Source of the DNA: Symbiopectobacterium purcellii_A
GTDB taxonomy: Bacteria > Pseudomonadota > Gammaproteobacteria > Enterobacterales > Enterobacteriaceae
Length of the DNA: 64,000 nucleotides
Reading direction: 5' to 3'
Assembly (NCBI RefSeq): GCF_052050035.1
Contig: NZ_CP189882.1
Location: 4,774,001 to 4,838,000 of the forward strand
Shown here: piece by piece, positions 57,201 to 64,000 of the stretch
Layout: each line of letters opens with the position of its first letter
How positions within the stretch are numbered: position 1 is the stretch's first letter
Translations under genes and position numbers: made by a program
Notes under the pieces: generated by a model
Told to the model about the DNA's origin: nothing
The model's input: the letters and a program-made list of their open reading frames with translations, nothing else
Databases searched by the model: none

Positions 57201-57769
57201 TATTTGATTAATCCAACGCGATACAGAGGCAGGGCCAATCCGAAATTGCTTCGCTGTTTCTCGGATACTCAACCCTTCGTTTTTCCGTGTAGATATCACT
57301 TTACGTCTAAAATCAATTGAATAGCTCATTTAAATAATGTAATCAAAATTAAGTCGTTTAGCTATATCAAGATGGGCTGAATATCGTGGTTGATGCGCCG
57401 GAAGCCGGTGCGCTGCAAGTGGCGACACCAGTGCTATTTCGCGGCGTTGAGGTGGGGACGGTTACTGGCCTTTCTCTGGGACCGCTGTCCGATCGGGTGA
57501 TGGTGGCATTGCGTATCAGCAAGCGACACCAGCATCTGGTGCGCAGCAATTCGGTATTCTGGCTGGCATCGGGCTACAAACTGGAGTTTGGCTTGGGCGG
57601 CGGCTTATTGAAAACCGGTACCTTCCAGCAATTTATTCGCGGCGGTATCGCTTTTGCCACCCCGCCCGCCGTTCCCTTAGCGCCGATTGCCACCCCCGGT
57701 AAGCATTTCCTATTATTGGGACAAGAGCCCAAAGAGTGGCGCGAATGGGGTACTGCCATTCCTGAATAA
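54260..57769 (+). pseudogene. letB: LetB (YebT), MCE lipid-transport protein, broken by IS630
   Basis: LetB forms a periplasm-spanning tunnel of stacked MCE rings for lipid movement between membranes. It overlaps letA by 47 bases. An N-terminal anchor (ISPFCLLPFIALLIAGWLLY) is followed by repeated MCE domains with the typical start (TVTIDFISADGIVAGRTPVR YQG) and YINVEPG-like linkers. The frame is cut at DSRY (56484) by IS630 copy H and resumes at QDGLNIVVDAPEAG (57365) to EWREWGTAIPE. Without the IS630 it would be about 876 residues, normal for LetB. No other lesion is seen. Confidence 0.94.
56485..57364 (-). mobile_element. IS630-family element copy H (880 bp), in letB
   Basis: Complete, flanked by TA (56483-56484 and 57365-57366). 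The transposase start is at 57329 and the A8 frame break is present. Confidence 0.95.
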
Positions 57770-57780
57770 CCAGCGTTGAT

Positions 57781-57808
57781 CCTGCCGTCGCGTGATGAGC
57801 GACGGCAG
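57781..57808 (+). terminator. Stem-loop after letB
   Basis: CTGCCGTCGC and GCGACGGCAG form a perfect 10-bp stem with a 7-base loop. No T-run follows, so termination efficiency is uncertain. Confidence 0.55.
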
Positions 57809-57877
57809 CCACGTGCCGTGTTACACTATCAGAATATCACCCGCATTTTTCTGCTATTGTAACGAGGTATTACCACC

Positions 57878-59331
57878 GTGGTGAAGCCCCTCTCTCCTTC
57901 TTTGCCCTCCGCGTTTCTTGAGGCGATTCAGTACATCATGCCCGCGCATCTGTCCCTTGATGAATTCATTGCTGCCTGCCAGCGTCCGTTAAGGCGCAGT
58001 CTGCGCGTCAACACGTTGAAGATTAGCGTGAATGACTTTTTGGCACTGGCGGCGGATTGGGGCTGGCAATTGGCATCAATCCCCTGGTGTAAAGAAGGGT
58101 TTTGGGTGGTCAGCCCGGATGAAACACAACTGCGATTGGGCAACACGGTTGCCCATTTAAGTGGACTGTTTTATTTGCAGGAATCCAGCTCAATGCTGCC
58201 GGTCAGCGCATTGTTTTACGCGCAGGAAAGCGCGTTATTGTCGCGAGAGATAACCCCATCGCCATTGGTGCTGGACGTGGCCGCAGCACCAGGGTCGAAA
58301 ACCACACAAATTGCGGCACGGCTCGGCAATAACTGCGGGATCGTCGCTAACGAATATTCGGCCAGCCGGGTCAAGGTACTGCATGCCAACATCAGCCGCT
58401 GCGGCGTACACAACAGTGCGCTGACGCACTTTGATGGCCGCGTATTCGGCGCGGCCCTGCCTGAGACGTTCGACGCCATTCTGCTTGATGCGCCGTGTTC
58501 CGGCGAAGGCGTGGTACGCAAAGACCCGGATGCCATGCGCCACTGGTCACCGGAAAGTATGGCGGAGTTGGCGCAAACCCAGAAGGAACTGATCGTCAGC
58601 GCGTTTCATGCATTAAAGCCTGGAGGTGTACTCATTTACTCAACCTGTACGCTCAACGCCCAGGAAAACCAGCAGGTGTGTCAGCATCTGCTCGATGCAT
58701 TCCCTCAGGCCTGTGCGATCGAAGCGTTAGGTGACCTCTTCCCCGGCGCAGAAGATGCGCTGACTGAAGAGGGATATCTCCACGTATTCCCGCAAATTTA
58801 CGACAGTGAAGGTTTCTTTGTCGCGCGGTTGCGCAAAACCGCGACCATCCCCCTGTTACCCATACCGCGTTTTAACGTGGGTAAGTTCCCCTTCACGCCA
58901 GTAGCATGCAAAGATAAACACGCGGTGACGCTTTCTGCCAATCAGGCAGGCCTGGTCTGGGATCCAGAGCAGCAGCAACTCTGGCTGCGTGACAATGAAA
59001 TCTGGCTGTTTCCCACCGCACTCAGTGCGTTGTTTGGCAAGATACGCTTCTCGCGCATTGGCCTCAAACTGGCGGAACGCTATGCCAAAGGTTTTCGCTG
59101 GCAGATGCACAGGCACCACACGCTTACGCACTGAGCGACGCGCTGGCTTGTGAATGGTATCAGGGGCGCGACAGTTATCCCGACGAACTCCCTACCGGCG
59201 ATGAAGTAGTGCTCACCTATCAGCACACACCGGTCGGATTGACCAAACGTATCGGCAGCCGTATAAAAAACAATCTTCCGCGCGAACTGGTGCGTGATGG
59301 TGCCGGCACGCAGCACGGTAAACAGGGTTAG
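57878..59331 (+). pseudogene. rsmF: RsmF (YebU), 16S rRNA m5C1407 methyltransferase, C-terminal frameshift
   Basis: RsmF methylates C1407 of 16S rRNA. The first 418 codons are open, from GTG at 57878 after AACGAGG. The SAM motif is VLDVAAAPGSKTTQIAARL, and the catalytic cysteines are in LLDAPCSGEGVVRKD and YSTCTLNAQEN. After GFRWQMH (about 59110) the frame ends at 59134, but the expected C-terminal ~70 residues continue in another frame (ACEWYQGRDSYPDELPTGDE, GLTKRIGSRIKNNLPRELVR) to 59331. The catalytic domain is whole, so some activity could remain; the C-terminal PUA-like end is lost. Confidence 0.87.
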
Positions 59332-59405
59332 TTTAACTCTCAGTGCCTCATTTTCATCTACACTCTCGCTAGGGCTACTGCCAGTGACTGGGAGGGTAAA
59401 CGCCT

Positions 59406-59597
59406 ATGTACGCACTGGTTGTCTTTATCTGTTATCTCGGCCACGGTTGCGAAAATCTTGTCATTGATGCCTATCTCAATGAAGCGCAGTGCCTGAGTGC
59501 GATGGATGAGCAACATTTACGACGGGCGGGATGTTTTCCGATAGAGGATTTTATCGACGGCTATTGGATCCCGGCCCATGAACGCGCCGAGTTTTGA
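59406..59597 (+). CDS. yebW: YebW family small protein
   Basis: A 63-residue protein, MYALVVFICYLGHGCENLVI, with three further cysteine/aromatic landmarks (AGCFPIEDFIDGYWIPAHER) matching E. coli YebW. It is preceded by GGGAGGGTAAACGCCT. The function is unknown. In E. coli yebV lies between rsmF and yebW; it is absent here. The gene end overlaps the convergent dehydrogenase gene by 37 bp. Confidence 0.85.
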   Translation: MYALVVFICYLGHGCENLVIDAYLNEAQCLSAMDEQHLRRAGCFPIEDFIDGYWIPAHERAEF

Positions 59598-60700
59598 CGC
59601 GTATGCACAGCAGGCATACGCGCCATAATGGGGCATAAAACGACAGCAAACTCCTGCTCCGTCATCCCTAAAGACACGCCCGCAGCAACGATATTGGCCC
59701 ACTCTTGATCGGACAGCGTTATCCCGTTAGCCTGACGTTGTGCGCAGGCAATACGTTCTGGCTCACCGGCAATCAGCACCGGATGTTCAGCATCCGCCGC
59801 CGGGCAGGTCCGCACATAGTCCAGCATGGCATCATACTCTTTTTGCAGCCAGTCCATCGATACCATTGCCGCCGGGTCAATAACGATCGTTGTCATATTA
59901 TTCATGATCGCCCCTTTACGCTCATTATCCGGCTGGATTGTACCGCCGCCAGAGAGCAGCCCTGCCAGCATCTCTGCCGCCAGCACCAACCCGCCGCCTT
60001 TATGGCGTGCAATGGGTTTCAGCGCGCCGGGTTTTTCATCTTCCCACATCACTTTGGGATCGTTGGTAGAAACGCCCTGACTATCGAGCATCACCTCTTC
60101 ATCAAACGTCTTGCCGGCCAGATAGGCCACACGCGTTTTGCCCAACGCCACGATGCTGGTGGCAAAATCGAGCACAAACGGTGGGTTATATTCACTTTTA
60201 GGAAATGCGATGCAGATGGGGTTGGTACCAAAACGCGCCTCACGGCCGCACCATGGTGCCACAATCGGATCCAAATCATTCACGTTGACAAAATGAATCG
60301 CCACCATCCCCGCCTCGGCCGACATTTCACCGTAGGTGCCAATCCGTCCGAGGTGGCATGTGGAGGCCAGCGTCATCAGGCACACGCCAGTGGTTTTTGC
60401 TCTGGCAATCGCCTGCTCCATCGCTTCTTTACCGGTGCGCTGACCAAAACCACGATCGCCGATGAACTGCAATACCGCTCCCCCGTCACGCAACAAACGT
60501 ACCGGCGTATTAGGATGCATGATCCCTTTGGCGATAAATGCCACATAGTGCGGCAACACTCCGACGCCGTGACTATCATGACCTTTGAGGTTGGCATTGA
60601 CCAGATGATCGGAAACACAGCGCGCCTCATCAGCCTGTGAACCTGCCTTTTGCAATAAAAGGTACGTAACGTCTCGAAGCTGACGCTCGGAGATTAACAT
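59561..60700 (-). CDS. Malate/L-lactate dehydrogenase family (Ldh2/HcxB-like) oxidoreductase
   Basis: A 379-residue NAD(P)-dependent 2-hydroxycarboxylate dehydrogenase of the Ldh_2 family, related to E. coli HcxB (YbiC). The N-terminal ANLKGHDSHGVGVLPHYVAF contains the conserved GHxSHG motif. The nucleotide-binding part contains SAEAGMVAIHFVNVND and REARFGTNPICIAFP; DFATSIVALGKTRVA and KGGGLVLAAEMLAGLLSGGG follow. The start has AAGGAAATTGTCCT upstream. The substrate cannot be told from sequence. The C-terminal ~15 residues (HTRQNSARSWAGIQ) look like a non-conserved tail. Confidence 0.85.
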   Translation of the reverse strand: MLISERQLRDVTYLLLQKAGSQADEARCVSDHLVNANLKGHDSHGVGVLPHYVAFIAKGIMHPNTPVRLLRDGGAVLQFIGDRGFGQRTGKEAMEQAIARAKTTGVCLMTLASTCHLGRIGTYGEMSAEAGMVAIHFVNVNDLDPIVAPWCGREARFGTNPICIAFPKSEYNPPFVLDFATSIVALGKTRVAYLAGKTFDEEVMLDSQGVSTNDPKVMWEDEKPGALKPIARHKGGGLVLAAEMLAGLLSGGGTIQPDNERKGAIMNNMTTIVIDPAAMVSMDWLQKEYDAMLDYVRTCPAADAEHPVLIAGEPERIACAQRQANGITLSDQEWANIVAAGVSLGMTEQEFAVVLCPIMARMPAVHTRQNSARSWAGIQ

Positions 60701-60971
60701 AGGACAATTTCCTTGATTGTTTCCCTTCCGCCTCCAGATATCACATTTTCTAATATCATGAAAAAGAGGGAGTTATAGATGATTATTGTGTTTGCCTCAT
60801 TATCCTACCGCTGAAAGCGCAGGGATTAAATGCCTCATCGCGCCTGACGCACTATTGCGTTAATCAAGATCAAAACCCTGGTCTATTGTTAGCAGCACGA
60901 TTCGCGCCCTCAGCCCCGTACCTGACTGCTCTATAATAGGAAGAGTACGCCGTGATCATCCAAGGATCGCC

Positions 60972-61037
60972 ATGAACTACCGCGCTGTAATACCCTTATC
61001 TCTCCTGCTGTTGCTTACAGCGGGTTGCTCCTCGCCA
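60972..61037 (+). pseudogene. Lipoprotein gene, signal peptide only
   Basis: ATG at 60972, with AAGGA seven bases upstream and a TATAAT at 60932-60937, starts a typical lipoprotein signal (MNYRAVIPLSLLLLLTAGCS) with lipobox LTAGC. After 22 codons it is cut by IS256. A possible C-terminus may lie after the IS block (around 62580-62660, ...PYDRVQIHLCNSLINDR), but this is a guess. The family is not identifiable. Confidence 0.7.
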
Positions 61038-62342
61038 GAGTCTGTAAAGAATTTTGTGTAAATGGCTCCATTGCTTAACCGGAGATTCGTTCTCCATACA
61101 TCAACATGAATTGGCTCATAGCAGGTTTCAAGTCTCTGATTGGCAAGGTCCATTTAGCAGAGATATTATGCAAGGCTAGATAGAGTAATTTTATCACCGA
61201 GTCATCCGTTGGAAATATTCGTCGCGTTTTCGTTATCTTGCGCAATGAAGCATTTAACGACTCTATCGCGTTGGTGGTGTAGATAACCTTGCGGATCTCC
61301 GGCGGAAAGTCAAAAATGACGATGAGACGTTCCCAATTATTTCTCCACGACGGGCTGATCGTCGGGAACTGCTCATCCCATTTGGCCGCGAAGGCATCCA
61401 GGGCCTCTTCAGCGCCCTCTAGCGTTGCGGAACTATAGATGGTGCGCAGGTCAGCAGCAACCGCCTTACGCTCTTTCCAGCCGACGTAGCGCAGCGAGTT
61501 CCGCACCTGATGCACAATGCAGAGCTGTACCCGCGTATGCGGGTAAACAGCTTCAATGGCATCAGGAAAGCCTTTCAGGCCATCGCAGCAGGCGACGAAG
61601 ATGTCCTTTAGCCCACGATTTTTCAGTTCTGTCATCACAGATAACCAGAACTTGGCCCCCTCAGTTTTGGCTATCCATAGCCCCAGCAGCTCTTTTTCGC
61701 CCTGGCCGTTGACGCCGAGGGCCAGATAAACAGACTTGTTGGCCACGGCTCCGCCGTCCTGGCTTTTGACAACAATACAGTCAAGGTAAACAATGGGATA
61801 AAGCGCATCCAGCGGCCGTTGCTGCCAGCGCTTAACTTCATCCATCACAGCATTGGTCACTTGAGAAATGAAGCCAGCGGAAACATCGACCCCGTAGACT
61901 TCTTTAAAGTGTGCCTGAATATCACGGGTTGATAACCCTCTGGAATAGAGAGAAATAATGCGGTCATCGAAGCCGTTAAGCTGTTTTTCGTTCTTACCGA
62001 TCAGTGCCGGCTCGAAGGTACTGTTGCGGTCGCGCGGAATATCGAGCTCGATCTCCCCATTTTGGCTACGTACGCTCTTGGATGTCTTGCCATTGCGGGA
62101 GTTGCCTGAATGATTACCTGCCGGGTCATGCTTAGCATACCCAAGGTGCATCTCCATCTCAGCTTCAAGAACCCGTTCCGCCAGTCTTTTAGTCAGCACC
62201 TTGAGTAGGCCTGATTCACCCAGCAGATCCTGAGGGGAGTGACAATCTTGAAGCAGTTGATAAGTTCGTTGCTGATAGGCATTTTGTTATCCTTTGAAGG
62301 TTTTCCTCAAAATGCCATTTACACAGATTATTTTACAGTCTC
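61038..62342 (-). pseudogene. IS256-family element with frameshifted transposase
   Basis: The ends GAGTCTGTAAAG and CAGTCTC (right) give 1305 bp. The transposase stop is at 61075. A 4-bp deletion near codon 8 (GAACTTATCAACTG instead of GAACTTATTGACCAACTG) breaks the frame just after the start, leaving an open frame from about 62199. It shows more substitutions than other copies (for example EIELDIPRDR, FEPALIGKNEK). Confidence 0.88.
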
Positions 62343-62573
62343 GAACAAAAACAAGAAAATAAAATAATCTCGGGCATCCGTATTACAGTTGAACACGCCA
62401 TCGCGGGTATCAAGCGCCTCGGTTGCATGACCCAAATTTTACGGAATCGTAGACCCTTTATTGATGATACCTTCTTACTCCTTAGCGCCGGTCTTTGGAA
62501 TTTCCATCTCAGAACAGCGTAAAATTTACTTCAATCACCGAAACACCCTTATTTCACTATTAAGCAACACGCT
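62343..62573 (+). pseudogene. IS5-family (DDE_Tnp_4 type) element, 3' fragment
   Basis: It encodes the last ~60 residues of the transposase (EQKQENKIISGIRITVEHAI to FHLRTA, stop at 62521) and ends ACACGCTT at 62573. The left side is the IS256 end. Confidence 0.88.
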
Positions 62574-62715
62574 TGATGACAACCACACCGATGGTATCCA
62601 TGGCTCGACTTCACCGCGCGCAGCCCTTATGATCGCGTTCAGATTCATTTATGTAACTCGCTGATTAACGATAGGTAGTTTTGCCACGTTATCAGCTCAG
62701 CACAGAGATACCACG

Positions 62716-63057
62716 ATGAAAAAGATCATTTTAGCGCTAACCCTTGCCACGCTTGGTGCTGATGCCATTGCCGCCGCCCAGTTGGTGACGTTAAGCCGCC
62801 AGCAATATGGCGAACGTTGGGCGTTTACTCGTGAAGAGGTCCAGTTGATTTGCCGCCCGGGTAAGGCTGTTTTTGCGTTGAGCACCGGGACGCTGATGCA
62901 GTACCCACTTAACGCGGCCGCACAGGCGCAAATGAAAAACGGCCAGGTTAATGGGCAACCGATCGTGATCTGGCTGGACGACCCCACTGAACCGGGCAAG
63001 AAGAAAGATTTACAGCCATTTATCGAACGCGGTGAACAGCTTTGCGCCGCAGGGTGA
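62716..63057 (+). CDS. yebY: YebY, periplasmic DUF2511 protein
   Basis: A 113-residue secreted protein with signal peptide MKKIILALTLATLGADAIAA, then WAFTREEVQLICRPGKAVFA and LDDPTEPGKKKDLQPFIERG, as in E. coli YebY. Two cysteines (near 55 and 110) probably form a disulfide. The function is unknown; in E. coli the gene lies near copper-homeostasis genes copD/yobA, which are not seen here. AGAGATACCACG precedes the start. Confidence 0.87.
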   Translation: MKKIILALTLATLGADAIAAAQLVTLSRQQYGERWAFTREEVQLICRPGKAVFALSTGTLMQYPLNAAAQAQMKNGQVNGQPIVIWLDDPTEPGKKKDLQPFIERGEQLCAAG

Positions 63058-63274
63058 TTTAAAAACTGACTACATTTCAGCCACATGTTAATGCATGGAT
63101 AATGGTGCGTTATCTTGAGGTGTGAAAGCTGTTCCAGTTATGAAACGAACTACTCTGCAACACTGGTAATCAGTGAGAAGTTGGCTACGCTTTAAAGGGC
63201 AAGGCTGATTCAGCTTGCACAAATGCCAACTTTTAGCGCAAGGCTCTCTCCCAAGAGCCATTTCCCTAGACCTA
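63058..63274. other. Intergenic region after yebY
   Basis: 217 bp without a recognisable gene. The direct successor genes known from E. coli are not found before the IS element. Confidence 0.4.
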
Positions 63275-64000
63275 GGCTGTGTCCCTTAATTGCTTGAGCT
63301 ATAGTATCCATCTGTTTCTAGGACACTTTTTGGATTATGGCTCGCTACGATCTTTCTGATGAAGCATGGGCAATCATTGAGCCCTTGTTACCAACCGTTT
63401 TGACATCTCCGCAGGCCGGCCATGGGCAGAACATCGCAAAATCGTCAACGGCATGTTCTGGATACTGTGTTCAGATGCCCCATGGCGTGATTTACCTGAA
63501 CGTTACGGCCCATGGAAAACCGTTTATAACCGTTTCAATAGATGGTCAAAGTCTGGAGTTATTAACATTATTTTTAATAGGTTACTTTCATTTCTTGATG
63601 CTCATGGACTTGTTGACTGGTCAGCCATTGCGCTGGATGGCAGCAATATCCGTGCGCTCAAATGTGCGGCTGGCGCTCAAAAAAACATCCCGATATTACC
63701 AACGATAACAGCCTGGGTCGCTCACGAGGTGGTTATGGCACCAAAATCCACATGGCGACTGACGGAAGCGGCATCCCGCTAAATATCGTACTGAGTGCTG
63801 GGCAGGCTCACGAAAGCCTGTTCGCATTACGACTCCTGGACGGCATTGGCGTGCAACGGCAGAACGGTAGCATGAAGCGTCGTGGTCATGCGGTACTGGC
63901 TGACAAAGCCTACTCTGGCAATGCACTCCGTAACAAGTTGAAAAGAAGAGGGATAAAAACGGTTATTCCCCGAAAATCAAATGAAAAACTGGCTTCAGAT
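63275..64000 (+). pseudogene. IS427-like (IS5 family) element, cut by window end
   Basis: The end GGCTGTGTCCCTTAATT is the inverted partner of the end at 28036. The transposase starts MARYDLSDEAWAIIEPLLPT (63337) but the frame shifts near 63420 (to RPWAEHRKIVNGMFWILCSD) and again near 63680 at CAAAAAAAC (to GRSRGGYGTKIHMATDGSGI). The second may be the programmed frameshift known in this group; the first looks like damage. The 3' part lies beyond the window. Confidence 0.85.

Noticed and set aside
59705..60640. 311-codon open frame antisense to the Ldh2-family gene
   Set aside because: It is a shadow of the conserved dehydrogenase; the composition is typical of antisense reading.
1..64000. 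CRISPR array, tRNA or rRNA genes
   Set aside because: No regularly spaced short repeats and no tRNA- or rRNA-like sequences were noticed; all repeats found are transposable elements.

Overview
The window looks like chromosome of a pectinolytic enterobacterium (order Enterobacterales, most likely Pectobacteriaceae such as a Brenneria-, Lonsdalea-, Dickeya- or Pectobacterium-like lineage). The host genes are recognisably enterobacterial (pheP, yebO, kdgR, htpX, lpxP, icd, rluE, nudJ, mnmA, hflD, purB, phoPQ, potD, feoABC, prc, proQ, msrC, letA, letB, rsmF, yebW, yebY). An oligogalacturonate lyase gene (ogl) next to its regulator kdgR points to a plant-pectin lifestyle. The genus is an inference, not proven by the sequence.

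The dominant feature is insertion sequences (IS). By my boundaries about 32 of 64 kb is mobile DNA, much of it nested. I recognise eight IS630-family copies (879-880 bp, TA target), several IS30-family copies (1103 bp, 3-bp duplications), seven IS256-family copies or pieces (about 1308 bp), six copies or pieces of a 1037-bp IS5-family element with a DDE_Tnp_4-type transposase, two IS903-group elements, two IS427-like pieces, three different IS3-family elements and two IS481-family pieces. There are also three copies of a 189-bp non-autonomous element (MITE) with IS903-type ends and perfect 9-bp target duplications.

Layout. 1-6318: solid IS nest. 6319-17698: pheP, yebO, broken GNAT gene, kdgR, ogl (broken by four insertions), htpX and the tail of an oxalate/formate-type MFS transporter. 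17699-21676: IS nest. 21677-23325: lpxP and a 24-codon small ORF. 23326-28036: IS nest. 28037-36676: phage integrase remnant at the 3' side of icd, then icd, rluE (broken), nudJ, mnmA, hflD, purB, phoP, phoQ and the first five codons of a probable roxA. 36677-42324: IS nest that replaces roxA through most of potD. 42325-50154: potD tail, feoC-feoB-feoA with a second FeoA-like gene, prc, proQ, msrC. 50155-57769: letA and letB, broken by three IS630 copies. 57770-63274: rsmF (frameshifted), yebW, a malate/lactate dehydrogenase family gene, a lipoprotein start cut by IS256, and yebY. 63275 to the end: IS427-like element.

Working together: the PhoP/PhoQ operon has a PhoP box in front of it and is intact, the Fe(II) uptake operon has a good Fur box, and the tRNA-modification/purine block keeps its E. 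coli-like order. In contrast pectin oligomer breakdown (ogl), spermidine/putrescine uptake (pot), ribosomal oxygenase (roxA), outer-membrane lipid transport (letA/letB), RluE and RsmF appear lost or damaged. This looks like a genome in an active phase of IS expansion and gene decay, with IS copies also serving as recombination points for deletions.
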